Below, piece by piece: positions 43,828-54,099 of a stretch of DNA of 64,000 bases. Under the pieces are notes generated by a model. That model was not told where the DNA came from and made no database searches. It worked only from the letters and a program-made list of their open reading frames with translations. The DNA is taken from NCBI GenBank assembly GCA_026770025.1, contig JAMXDE010000019.1, positions 124,001-188,000 of the forward strand, written 5' to 3'. The translations under genes and the position numbers were made by a program. How positions within the stretch are numbered: the stretch's first letter is position 1; every line of letters starts with the position of its first letter. Origin of the DNA: Craspedostauros australis (Eukaryota; Bacillariophyta; Bacillariophyceae; Mastogloiales; Achnanthaceae).

Positions 43828-46245
43828 TGTGCATATCCACATGCAACGAGCCGTGCTCGATGTGTGCCATTGCGTTTCAACTTGAAGACCCATTTGCATT
43901 TGCAGCATCTGCGGCCTTGTGGGATGGCATCTCATTTGATCTTGCTGTACACCTTGCGTGTATCCATGGAGCTGAAATCCTTCTTGATGGCTGCTCGGTA
44001 TCCCTTTCGATGGATGGGATCCGGATGGTTGAACACCCCATCGAACGTCGTCAGTTTGATGTGCTTCTTGGATTCTTCGTTCTGGTCCTGAATCGACAGT
44101 CCGATGTCGATCGCTGGTATCTCGGCGACGATTGCATTCATCCCGTATAGTCTGTTGGTGCTGTGATGGATAACCTCTGTCTCTTCTATTTCGTCTACGA
44201 TTTCATCATCATCTGTGTTCTCGTTGTCATCACTCAGCTTGTCAGCTAACTCGTCGCTGAGTTCGTCGCTCTCCTCGTTCGATGATGATTCGTTCTCATC
44301 ACCTCGTTCCTTCTGACCTGGTTTGTTGTTGTCTGTGAGCGCGCACAGTACTCTGGGAATCTTCTTCCCTGCAGTTGCCTTGGGATTGTTCTGTCCCTTC
44401 CTGCCTCTTGCTTTGTGACATTGGAGTCTCTCCTTTCTGTCTATATCACGCTTGCTTGGTTTGGTTGGTGGAGGTCTTGATGGTGTACCACGCGCAGGCA
44501 TTGCTGGTGTGTTCAGAGGAGTGATGCCCTTGTCATCGTCGGCTTCGTCGCCGGATGGTAGGATCTCGTCATCCTCAGGGTCGGACTCACTCCGATCTTC
44601 CTCGTTCTCAAGCAGTTGGGTCGCTGCTTCCTTGTCCTCATCATTGCTGTCCGATAGGATGTGATACTTGTTCGTGTTGGCAAAGGATACTCTCCTTCGT
44701 TCTGTCGTTTGACGCATTGCCGTCCTTGGCGTTGCTCCCTTCCGTCCAATGGTTGTGAAGCTATCTGCGTTCGTCATTTCTGAATCGTTGAGTGTGTTTG
44801 GTGCTTGCGCCCAGCCACAGAACTGTCCGTATGATTGGTTGAGCCATTTGATGCCGCAGGAACAGACCAGTGACTTGGTTGATGGTCTGTACATGTTGTA
44901 CACTCCTGATGCATGTTGGTGTGCATATCCAATGAACACCATCTCTTCTCCTCTATTCTTGAGCTTGGCGGAGATCCTGCCATAGGTGGTCTTCACAACA
45001 ACAACCTCTCTGAATGTTTGAAGTGAATCGGCATATGGTGGATTGCTGTCAAAGAATTGGCGATGGCAGTGGCAGTGCTTGCAGCTGCTGCCCACAGGCC
45101 ATGCCTCTATTTGTTGTTGAGTTGTGCTCCGTTGAGAATGGAACGGATCTTGGTGTAGAGATACGCAAACTTGCGTTCTACTCTACCATTCCGCTGTGGC
45201 GTGTTGGACGCCATGAACTCGAATTTCGCATTCAGTCCTGCATCGATGAGAGTATCCTGCGTGGATTTGTTCTCTCCGCTGTTATCGCCTTGGAAAATGA
45301 TGTGTTGATCACCTGTGTGTGACTTGATCGTCTGCACGAATCGTTTGATACCCTGGTTGGTCCCTCTTGTTCTGCAGAAAGAAACTCCAGCAGTGGTCCG
45401 TGAAGTCGTCCACGATCAAGGTCCAGTAGCGTTTATCTCCAAAGCCTATGTGTTTAGTGTAACTGATATCGATGAAGAGGCGCTTGCCACGGCGAGTCGC
45501 TCTTGGGATTCTAGTCTTTGAGATGTTCTTCACTCTCGCATTCGTGACAGCACAGTCGCGACACACCAGCATCTCGCTGATGATCTTCCATCCGTATTGA
45601 GCGGCTGTCCGCTTCATGGTCTCAAGTGGTGCGTGACGGAGCATTTGGTGTAAGCTCACCATGCTCACCTCCTTGGATGGGCTCTTGATGATGGCTGTGG
45701 AAGCCTTGTCATCCTCAGTTGGCATGATGGGATGCATCTGCACTCCTGTGATGAATCCGTTGGATGGTGGGAAGATGCGATCGAAGATGATCTTCTTCCC
45801 AGCTCTGTTGACGATGTCCATCAGAATGCCGTCGTTACGATCTGGTAACTGTTGTACAGAGCCTTGTTCGTAGTTATGATTCGGGCGTAGTCGGCGCGAA
45901 TCGGTGGAAGATGTCTCTTGGATCTGCCAGCTTCGGGATAGCCGTGTGATGCAGTTCAAGAGGGGTGTACTGATTGAAGAGTTGTTACTGTAACGATGAG
46001 TAGATGAGTGCTTTGTAGCTAATCCTTGTCTGTGTTTATTATGAGTTAGCTTGTGGTGTTAATAGGGTGAAGAAACGATGTCACACAACTTGGCGAGACC
46101 CTGCACTGATGTACTTGGTTCAGTGCTCAGGGTAGATGATCATAGCAGTGCCTGTCGGAATGTGTGTACTCGGATGTGTATGCATCAGTCACACTTGCTT
46201 GCCATCATCTAGACTATTTGGTGGCGGAATCACGACACAAAACTA

Positions 46246-46352
46246 TGACGTCACAGCGATACCATCGCTGTACCATGAGAACACTGCGATACTACGGCGC
46301 CAGGATACCGCGATACCAGCGGATACCACAGTATCCACCACACGTGACGTCA
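46246..46352. promoter_or_regulatory. Two CRE-type palindromes in the 5' LTR of B
   Basis: TGACGTCA occurs at 46246-46253 and again at 46345-46352, 99 bp apart, upstream of the 17-bp repeats. It is the consensus site of CREB/ATF-type bZIP factors; in diatoms TGACGT-type elements are known to mediate CO2/cAMP and stress responses. Both copies recur in the 3' LTR at 53594-53601 and 53693-53700. A role in B transcription is inferred. Confidence 0.5.
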
Positions 46353-46410
46353 CATCAAGACCTTACCTACCAGGTCTACAGGAATGAAATATGTTTTGAA
46401 CATTCCATCA

Positions 46411-46500
46411 GATTCGATCAATCATCAGATTCGATCAATCATCGGATTCGATCAATCATCAGATTCGATCAATCATCAGATTCGACCAATCATCGGATTC
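46411..46500. repeat. 17-bp tandem repeats in the 5' LTR of B
   Basis: Five near-perfect copies of GATTCGATCAATCATCR plus a partial sixth. The same array stands in the 3' LTR at 53759-53848. Confidence 0.9.
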
Positions 46501-46750
46501 AACAAAACCAGAGAGACGACAATGTTGACAATCAAGTCAACATCAACGAGCAACATGAGAGCAATGTGCATGGAGGTGCAAGAGGATTGCACCAAGCAAT
46601 GAGAGCAAAGAAGAGATGGATCAAGAGAGCATCTTGATCATCTCATTCCTCACGCTCGCTCATCAACAATCAATAGCAATAACAGTAACAGAAACACTTT
46701 GAGAAAGAGTGTTGACTACTACCGATTCTCCGTGCGCGGAGCCTTCCAAC

Positions 46751-46764
46751 ACGTTTATAAACGT
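46751..46764 (+). promoter_or_regulatory. Palindrome at primer-binding position of element B
   Basis: ACGTTTATAAACGT is a perfect 14-bp palindrome starting on the last base of the LTR. It differs from that of A only in the two central bases plus none in the arms, and from that of C only at one arm end. Confidence 0.6.
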
Positions 46765-46816
46765 TAGCACCAGGGAAGCCCTGTGCAAGGAGAGATCGAA
46801 GAGCAAGAGACACTGC

Positions 46817-47058
46817 ATGAGCGACGAGCGAGAGACGAGCTAGCATACCCTCTCACACCGGTGATCGAGGACGAAACGAAGAGCGCGAGGCGCTGAATGA
46901 GCAGAAGAGACTGAAGTGGCAGAATACCCTCTCACGCGCGTGATCGAGGAAGAGACGAGAAGCGAGACGAGCGCTGAATGAGCGAAGAAACCGAGGAGAC
47001 TGCATTCCCTCTCACACCAGTGATCGAGGACGAGACCGAGGGAGACGAGGACGAGACT
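46817..47058 (+). repeat. Triplicated 80-81-bp unit spanning the Gag start of B
   Basis: Three direct, diverged copies begin at 46817, 46897 and 46978, each starting ATGAGC and holding the block CCCTCTCACxCxxGTGATCGAGG. The third copy is the start of the Gag-Pol frame; the second is in the same phase but meets a stop after five codons. The first two therefore lie in the untranslated leader and offer upstream ATGs. Confidence 0.75.
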
Positions 47059-50000
47059 CTGAACCTCACGCGAGAAGGAGCGGGTGCGCCCATCCAACAA
47101 CCAAGAGCTCAGCAAGGAGCTATCATCGAGACAGAAGCAGAGCAAGCTGCACGAAGAGCCGGCGCAGAGACGCGGCAGAGAGACCAGCCAAGACCGACAT
47201 CGGCATCAACAGAGACATCCACATCGACTCCATCACAGCGAGTGTTCAAAGTGGAAGCGTATGAGATAGAAGTACAAGAGACAGAAGGCAGGGGTAGCGC
47301 GTCAGAGAGAGACAGCAGCATCGATCCCCTCGCATCCAACGACAACGAAGAGTCAGACAGAGAAGAAGAGAGAGAAGAGAGCCAATCGACAGGCGGCACA
47401 CGAGACACGAGCAAGCAGGCAACAACGAGAAAGAAGATGACGAAGGACATGTACAAGAGGCGCAAGGCCCCACCCTTCAGTGGCAAGAAGGAAGACTACA
47501 ATGCGTGGGAATCGCAAGCCAAGGCGTACGCGCGTACGCAGCGATACAAGGACATCATGATGGGAGAGAAGACCATCCCGACGAAAGAAGACATCGAAAG
47601 AGAGAGCGATGAGGAGAAGAGGGAGGCCCTCGAAGAGACGTGCGAACTGGCGCTGGACTGCTTCAGCGATCTGATCCTGATGATGGATGCAGAGCAAGGA
47701 ACTGGAAAGCAGGCAATCCAGCTGATCAACCAATGCTGCGACGAGCAGCACCCCGAGGGGAACCCAGCGGCAGCATGGAAGATGCTGAAGGAGAAGTACC
47801 AGCCAACCGATGCATCCACGGTACTTCGACTGAAGCGCCAATTCAACACCGAGCGCATGGCGAGGGATACGGATCCTGACATCTACGTCACACGGCTTGA
47901 GCTGCTCCGCACTCGCCTTCACGATGTGAGCTACGAGATCAGTGAGAGAGAGCTGATCATGCAAGTGCTCAGCAGCCTCAGCAAGGACTACGACGACGAA
48001 GTGAGCAACTTCGAATACCAACTGCAGATGGGTCCAGAGAAGGTGACGATCGAGGCCATCCGGAATGTGCTGAACTACAGATACTCCAAACTCCAAGGTG
48101 GAAAAGCGTACGTGGACGACTTCGCGGATACTGGCAGCAAGCGCGACGACGCGGCGATGGCTGCGACAGGCGGATTCAAGGGCAACTGCCACAACTGCGG
48201 AAAGTACGGCCATCGGTCTGCGAATTGTCCAGACAGAAAGCAAGCGGCCGACAACAACAACAACCATCAATCCAACAACGGCCGACGAGGAGGCTACAAC
48301 AACAGAGGCAACCGAAGAGATCAGCGCGGCAATCAAGGCAACCGCGGCAACAGAGGAAGAGGTCGTGGCAACGGCTTCAGCGGGAAGTGCCATTACTGTG
48401 GCATCCCAGGACATCGAGAGGCAGACTGCAGGAAGAAAAAGTTCAACGAAAAGAGAAAGCAGGAAGAGCAAGGCAGCACGGCACAAGACGGTGCCGATGA
48501 CAGATTCGAGATGGTGATGACCACTCTCGACACACCCACGAACACTCACACCACCTATGCCGTCGATGATTCATTCTTTGATACCTTCCAACACCGTCCA
48601 GGAATAGACGAGGTCCACGACGACACGAGCATCCCAGAATGGCTCAACGACGGACCAATCATCCACGAGGTGACGCTCGACAACGAGCCTCGTTTTGATC
48701 TCGATTTCGATTATTGCCTCAACACGCACGACTTGCCGAGCAACGGCAACCGAGAAGAAGACCCCGAGGAGAACATCGATATCCTCGCCATGGAGGAAGC
48801 CGGGGAGCCCCCAATTGAGCAAGACATGCTCCTGGACGACAATCTCTTCGAAGAGGCGTCAGCCGCTGGCTCCGCCGAAGAAGAGATCGCTCAAGACGAC
48901 GGAGATGATGACAGCGACGCAACCTGGCAACCAGCCGTCGGGTACAGATTCCGTCCTCCCAGACCAGAAGGTCAACGAGTCTTCAACAACCACGAAGACG
49001 TGATCCTCCCAACCGGCCTACGCTTTGGGCCCACGGACTTCTTCAACCAACGAGGAGCGCACAGCAGGCATGACACTGTGCCGTACCCAACATTCACGGC
49101 CGAGATCAAACAGCGCGAACTGATCGGCAACGCCATCCTCAACGCGGCCTGCAACCTGTTCCCGAACAATCGACGTGTGCAGATGGCATTTGTGGGACGA
49201 GTGTCAACAATGTTCGTCAGGGCAGAGCTTCTGTCCATTGAGGAGATCCTGGCCAACAGCATGATTCTCAACAGGATCCTCGAACAGTACCGCCAACCAC
49301 CGCTGAGCATCATGGAGCGGCACTTCATCCTCGGAGGATGCATGGTGACACTCCTTCACCACCGACCACAGGAGAGGCGACCTGAGCCACCACGACAAGC
49401 AAGACCGGAACCGCCACAGCAAGCAGAACAACGCCCTCCAATCGATTGGGGCGATTGCAGCACGAGCGAATCATCCGATGATGATGACGATTCCTCCTAC
49501 GACGACGAGCTGGCAATCATGGTTGTGGATCGCACGAGCTTTCGTGCATCCAACTACCACACCGACACACCCGATCAACACACATGGCTCGCCGACAGTG
49601 GAGCCTCATGCCACATTGTGAATTCGGACAAGGGGATGTTCAACGTCCGCCACATCCAATCCTTCGTGAAGGTCGGTGACAACACACAACTCAACTCACC
49701 AAAGATGGGATCCATCTATCTCCGAGTGAAGCAACGCGATAACACACAGCGCACCATCAGACTGAACGACGTGAAGTTCGCACCCAAGATGTGGGTGAAT
49801 CTGTTCTCAACGAACAAGGCGCTGGAGAATGGATACCAGATCGGCAACAATGGTATCATCATGGACATCGCAAACGGCAACGGGAACAAGATCGTGTTCG
49901 ATCGAGTGTTCCGCACGCGAAATGGTTTCGTGACTGGCGTGCAGATGCATGCAGTCAAGCCACGCACAGACGTCACGGCTGCGGCCGTCACATCGGATCC

Positions 50001-53000
50001 ACCGAAGGGCATCAACGCATCCACACTCCATCGCATGTTGGGACACGCCCCACTGGAAGCAATGCAACGGACCGCATCGCATCACGGATGGAACATCATT
50101 GGCACCATGCCGCCATGCAAGCACTGCGCCATCGCCAACGCGCGAGTGAAGAACGTCCCGAAGGCGACCATCGCGAGAGCATCGCGACAATGTGAGCGAT
50201 TCTTCATCGACATCAGCTACACAAAGCACACGAGCTTCGGCAACAAGCGGTACTGGGTGTTGATCGTAGACGACCACACAGATTACTGCTGGAGCATCTT
50301 CCTCACCAACAAGGGTGACCAACCGGCCTTCCTGAAGCGATTCCTTCAGAAGATCCGTGCACACACGGACGGCAAGCCCATCATCTTCCGTGGAGACAAC
50401 AGCGGAGAGAACAAGGCATCGGAGGCCCATCTGCTCGAAGCCGGATTCGACGTCTCATTCGAATACACGGCATCCAACACACCACAGCAGAACGGCAGGG
50501 TCGAGCGCAAGTTCGCATACTTGTACACGAAGATGCGATCCATGCTGAACAGCGCCCAGCTCAACGAAGAGCACAGACATGGTCTATGGGCTGCAGCAGC
50601 CAACGTCGCGACCGCGGTCGCCAACATCACTGTGGCGAAGGGACAGACCAAGTCGCCACACCATCTATTCTTCGGAGAGGATCCGAAGTATGCAAGCGGA
50701 CTTCGCACCTTTGGTGAAGTCGGAGTCGTCAAGACAGCCTATGGAGGCATGACGGCGAAACTCCAGAACAGAGGCGAGGCGATGTTGTTCGTCGGATATG
50801 CTCCACAGCATGGATCCGGCGTCTACAACATGTACCGTCCATCCACCAAGTCCATCGTCTGCACCAGAGACGTGAAATGGCTCAACAGATCGTACGGGCA
50901 CTTCAAGGGTTGGACCTACGGCTCGGACGATGGGAAGCCGGAAGGGAGTCAGATCGTCGCGACCGATCACGAGCGCCCAACGGAGACTGACGATGACGGA
51001 TTCATCCTGGTCGGAAGGGAAGGGACAGCGCCGTCCCACACAGCTCGAACCAAGCCAAAGCGACGCTCTGTGTCATTCGCCGACGCGAACTCCTACCACG
51101 TCCTCTCAGATGACGACGATGAGGACGATGACGACACCAACAACAACACGAGTGCGAAGAAGGGCTCACCAGGTCTCGCGAGCGAGACGGCGACCACACC
51201 AGTGGACGAAAGGACTGCGTCCGAAGAAGAGGTTGACGCGATTCCCGTCGACGACGACACAGTGACCGACATTGAAGATGTCGCCCCACCAAGTGTCCCA
51301 CCAAGCATCCTCCGCACTCCGCCAACGTCACGCAAGCGTTCGCACGAAGCGAACGATGATTCGAAAACTAGTCGCACCACGACAGCTGATCCCCCAAAAC
51401 GACCAAGCAAGCGCGATACCACTCGCAGCGAGCGACAACAGCGATACATCGAGCGAAGCAAGCATCAAGCAAAAACGAACGCGAAGTCGCGTGCGTCGCT
51501 GCCATCCAACATGAAAGGAAAGAGCGAATTGCGCAACCTTGCGAACTACAACAAGCCAGGAAAGAAAGAGAAGCATGAAGGCAAGCGGTTCACAACCAAC
51601 CTATCCGTCTTCAATAGGGGAAGCGACACCGACGACGACAAGAGCAACACAGACCACGATCAGGACAACAGCGAGGAGACCAACGACGATGACGAAACCA
51701 ATGACGACACCACCGACGAGAATGAGGAGAACGACGAAGGTACGGACGACGAAGACAGCGACTCTCCTCCATCGGACGTCACCAACGCAGTTACAGATGC
51801 TCTATTCGGTAACAACGCAATCAGTACCGACGATTTCGAGACAGAGATCTGTGCAACCACCCAAGATGAGACAGGAGAGACACCGACACACATCGAGCCA
51901 TCAACCTTCGACCAAGCATTCAACCATCCGAATGCAACACACCGGAAGGGCTACAGAGCTGCCATCGCAAAGGAGTTCAGTTCGATGGATGCTCGATCCG
52001 TCTACAGCAAGATCAAGCGCTCATCCATTCCGAGAGACCGCAGATGCTGCAAGTGCAAATGGGTGTTTAAACTAAAGCGCAATGGAACCTATCGAGCGCG
52101 TCTGGTGGCGTGTGGCTATTCGCAGATCGCAGGAGTGGACTACCAAGAGCACCACTCGCCTGTCATCCACGACGTCACGTACCGTGTGATGATGGTGATC
52201 ATGATGCTGCAGAAGATGGACTGCGCACTCGTGGACGTCGTCACGGCATTCTTGTACGGCGATCTCGAAGAAGAGGTATACATGAATTGTCCAAGCGGAA
52301 TGGACAGCACACCGGATGAAGCGCTGCTGCTGCACAAGCCAATCTACGGGCTGGTCCAGAGCGCACGCCAATGGTACAAGATGCTGGTGTCAACGCTGAA
52401 GGGAATGCGGTTCGACCAGAGCGCGGCAGATCCGTGTCTCTTCCATCGCAAGACGAAGAACGAAACAGTCATTGTGGCGATCTACGTCGACGACTGCTTC
52501 TGCTGCGGACACCAGAAGGCACTTGAGCAATTCATGGTCGACATCCAGAAGAGCAAGTTCAAGGTCACCATCGAGAAGGGTTTGGGTGACTACCTCAGCT
52601 GCAACATCCAGCTCAACGCAGACAAGACGAGAGCCGTCCTACGCCAGCCACATCTGATCCGAAACCTAGTCACCGAGTTTGGTGCAGAGGTGGAGAAGAT
52701 GCAGCGCTACGCGACGCCAGGGACGCCAAGCCAGAGCATCGTTCGCCCATCCGAAGAGAACGGATTGCAGAAGGTGAATGCAGCAGAGCATGCTGACTAT
52801 CGCAAGGGAGTGGGAATGCTTCTTTTCCTGATCAAGCATTCGCGTCCCGACATCGCCAATCCTGTCAGAGAGCTGACGAAGGTACTGGATGGACCGACCA
52901 AGGCTGCAACCAAGGAGATGCGACGTATCATCAAATACGTCATTGACACGAAGCACTACGGTCTGAAGATCCATCCCGTCATGACAGACAGCAGCGCATG

Positions 53001-53481
53001 GAACATGGAGATGTTCTGCGACAGCGAATACGCCGGAGACAAGGACACTCGCATCAGTGTTGGCGGATTCATTCTCTACCTCTGTCAAGTCCCTATCCTC
53101 TGGCGATCCAAGGCGCAGAAGGCAGTGACCCTCAGTTCATCAGAGGCAGAGTACATCGCGCTATCCGAAGCAGCGAAGGAGATCTTCTTTGTGATGCAAC
53201 TCCTGGAGAGTGTGGGAGTGCCAGTGAAGACTCCAATCACTGTGAGAGTCGACAATGTTGGAGCGATCTTCATTGCAAAGAATCCCTCAACATCGCAACG
53301 CTCCCGCCATATCGACGTACGCCATCACTACGTCCGCAACATGGTGAATGACAAGCTGATCGAAATCATCTTCGTCAAATCAGAGAACAACCGAAGCGAC
53401 GGCTTCACGAAGAACATCAAGTCAGAGCTACAGCGCGAGCACGAGAAGACCTACCTACACACTGGCGACAGCAGCGAATGA
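46978..53481 (+). CDS. Gag-Pol polyprotein of copia element B
   Basis: One frame of 2167 residues. Domains in order: Glu/Arg-rich N-terminus (about 1-160); Gag capsid region (about 160-380, with AYARTQRYKDIMMG and the LKRQFNTERM block); two CCHC knuckles (CHNCGKYGHRSANC at 404-417, CHYCGIPGHREADC at 471-484); acidic spacer; protease DSGA at about 873; integrase HHCC (HRMLGH at about 1018) and D-D-E core (VDDHTDYCW, FRGDNSGEN, NGRVERKF); a very acidic linker of some 300 residues; reverse transcriptase with FLYGDLEEEVYMNC and YVDD at 1836-1839; RNase H with CDSEYAGD (about 2015) and SSSEAEYIALSEA. All catalytic motifs are intact. It is longer than A mainly because of the acidic spacers. It is the closest relative of C. 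Confidence 0.95.
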   Translation: MSEETEETAFPLTPVIEDETEGDEDETLNLTREGAGAPIQQPRAQQGAIIETEAEQAARRAGAETRQRDQPRPTSASTETSTSTPSQRVFKVEAYEIEVQETEGRGSASERDSSIDPLASNDNEESDREEEREESQSTGGTRDTSKQATTRKKMTKDMYKRRKAPPFSGKKEDYNAWESQAKAYARTQRYKDIMMGEKTIPTKEDIERESDEEKREALEETCELALDCFSDLILMMDAEQGTGKQAIQLINQCCDEQHPEGNPAAAWKMLKEKYQPTDASTVLRLKRQFNTERMARDTDPDIYVTRLELLRTRLHDVSYEISERELIMQVLSSLSKDYDDEVSNFEYQLQMGPEKVTIEAIRNVLNYRYSKLQGGKAYVDDFADTGSKRDDAAMAATGGFKGNCHNCGKYGHRSANCPDRKQAADNNNNHQSNNGRRGGYNNRGNRRDQRGNQGNRGNRGRGRGNGFSGKCHYCGIPGHREADCRKKKFNEKRKQEEQGSTAQDGADDRFEMVMTTLDTPTNTHTTYAVDDSFFDTFQHRPGIDEVHDDTSIPEWLNDGPIIHEVTLDNEPRFDLDFDYCLNTHDLPSNGNREEDPEENIDILAMEEAGEPPIEQDMLLDDNLFEEASAAGSAEEEIAQDDGDDDSDATWQPAVGYRFRPPRPEGQRVFNNHEDVILPTGLRFGPTDFFNQRGAHSRHDTVPYPTFTAEIKQRELIGNAILNAACNLFPNNRRVQMAFVGRVSTMFVRAELLSIEEILANSMILNRILEQYRQPPLSIMERHFILGGCMVTLLHHRPQERRPEPPRQARPEPPQQAEQRPPIDWGDCSTSESSDDDDDSSYDDELAIMVVDRTSFRASNYHTDTPDQHTWLADSGASCHIVNSDKGMFNVRHIQSFVKVGDNTQLNSPKMGSIYLRVKQRDNTQRTIRLNDVKFAPKMWVNLFSTNKALENGYQIGNNGIIMDIANGNGNKIVFDRVFRTRNGFVTGVQMHAVKPRTDVTAAAVTSDPPKGINASTLHRMLGHAPLEAMQRTASHHGWNIIGTMPPCKHCAIANARVKNVPKATIARASRQCERFFIDISYTKHTSFGNKRYWVLIVDDHTDYCWSIFLTNKGDQPAFLKRFLQKIRAHTDGKPIIFRGDNSGENKASEAHLLEAGFDVSFEYTASNTPQQNGRVERKFAYLYTKMRSMLNSAQLNEEHRHGLWAAAANVATAVANITVAKGQTKSPHHLFFGEDPKYASGLRTFGEVGVVKTAYGGMTAKLQNRGEAMLFVGYAPQHGSGVYNMYRPSTKSIVCTRDVKWLNRSYGHFKGWTYGSDDGKPEGSQIVATDHERPTETDDDGFILVGREGTAPSHTARTKPKRRSVSFADANSYHVLSDDDDEDDDDTNNNTSAKKGSPGLASETATTPVDERTASEEEVDAIPVDDDTVTDIEDVAPPSVPPSILRTPPTSRKRSHEANDDSKTSRTTTADPPKRPSKRDTTRSERQQRYIERSKHQAKTNAKSRASLPSNMKGKSELRNLANYNKPGKKEKHEGKRFTTNLSVFNRGSDTDDDKSNTDHDQDNSEETNDDDETNDDTTDENEENDEGTDDEDSDSPPSDVTNAVTDALFGNNAISTDDFETEICATTQDETGETPTHIEPSTFDQAFNHPNATHRKGYRAAIAKEFSSMDARSVYSKIKRSSIPRDRRCCKCKWVFKLKRNGTYRARLVACGYSQIAGVDYQEHHSPVIHDVTYRVMMVIMMLQKMDCALVDVVTAFLYGDLEEEVYMNCPSGMDSTPDEALLLHKPIYGLVQSARQWYKMLVSTLKGMRFDQSAADPCLFHRKTKNETVIVAIYVDDCFCCGHQKALEQFMVDIQKSKFKVTIEKGLGDYLSCNIQLNADKTRAVLRQPHLIRNLVTEFGAEVEKMQRYATPGTPSQSIVRPSEENGLQKVNAAEHADYRKGVGMLLFLIKHSRPDIANPVRELTKVLDGPTKAATKEMRRIIKYVIDTKHYGLKIHPVMTDSSAWNMEMFCDSEYAGDKDTRISVGGFILYLCQVPILWRSKAQKAVTLSSSEAEYIALSEAAKEIFFVMQLLESVGVPVKTPITVRVDNVGAIFIAKNPSTSQRSRHIDVRHHYVRNMVNDKLIEIIFVKSENNRSDGFTKNIKSELQREHEKTYLHTGDSSE

Positions 53482-53492
53482 CTGACGCCTAC

Positions 53493-53500
53493 AGGAAGGG
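53493..53500 (+). promoter_or_regulatory. Polypurine tract of element B
   Basis: AGGAAGGG directly precedes the 3' LTR; same octamer as in C and one change from A. Confidence 0.6.
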
Positions 53501-54099
53501 TGTCGGAATGTGTGTACTCGGATGTGTATGCATCAGTCACACTTGCTTGCCATCATCTAGACTATTTGGTGGCGGAATCACGACACAAAACTATGACGTC
53601 ACAGCGATACCATCGCTGTACCATGAGAACACTGCGATACTACGGCGCCAGGATACCGCGATACCAGCGGATACCACAGTATCCACCACACGTGACGTCA
53701 CATCAAGACCTTACCTACCAGGTCTACAGGAATGAAATATGTTTTGAACATTCCATCAGATTCGATCAATCATCAGATTCGATCAATCATCGGATTCGAT
53801 CAATCATCAGATTCGATCAATCATCAGATTCGACCAATCATCGGATTCAACAAAACCAGAGAGACGACAATGTTGACAATCAAGTCAACATCAACGAGCA
53901 ACATGAGAGCAATGTGCATGGAGGTGCAAGAGGATTGCACCAAGCAATGAGAGCAAAGAAGAGATGGATCAAGAGAGCATCTTGATCATCTCATTCCTCA
54001 CGCTCGCTCATCAACAATCAATAGCAATAACAGTAACAGAAACACTTTGAGAAAGAGTGTTGACTACTACCGATTCTCCGTGCGCGGAGCCTTCCAACA
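53501..54099 (+). repeat. 3' LTR of element B
   Basis: 599 bp, same ends and by eye the same sequence as the 5' LTR, including the CRE palindromes and the 17-bp array. Confidence 0.95.

Larger units (their letters stand above)
43560..45873 (-). pseudogene. Element C Gag-Pol, middle part (integrase to start of RT)
   Basis: Minus-strand coding DNA between the insertion of A (43560) and insertion E (45873). Visible, right to left: the protease-integrase linker, HHCC region (SLHQMLRHAPLETM, VCRDCAVTNARVK; the canonical GH is RH), integrase core (LIVDDFTDHCWSFF; in another frame FQGDNSGENKS and NGRVERKF), then the integrase C-terminal region (GEEMVFIGYAHQHASGVYN), an acidic/Ser-rich linker and the start of RT (KRNGTHRARLVACGY). 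Two compensating frameshifts lie near 45,330 and 45,100. The RT part is split by the tRNA-like insertion at about 43614-43827. Inactive, but recent enough to align directly with B. Confidence 0.85.
46153..46751 (+). repeat. 5' LTR of element B
   Basis: 599 bp, from TGTCGGAATG to CTTCCAACA. It contains two TGACGTCA palindromes, five copies of a 17-bp tandem repeat, and near its end a short hairpin (CTCCG-TGCG-CGGAG). Confidence 0.95.

Noticed and set aside
43561-43830. Minus-strand protein reading of the tRNA-like region (MPGFEPGTS type)
   Set aside because: This peptide is the known artefact of translating a tRNA in antisense; the structure is tRNA-like, not coding.
46164-46637. 157-codon frame in the LTR of element B
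   Set aside because: It translates the 17-bp tandem array and surrounding promoter DNA; no sign of coding selection.
47353-48549. 398-codon minus-strand frame opposite Gag of element B
   Set aside because: Antisense of the Gag coding region; hydrophobic mirror of a Glu/Lys/Arg-rich frame.
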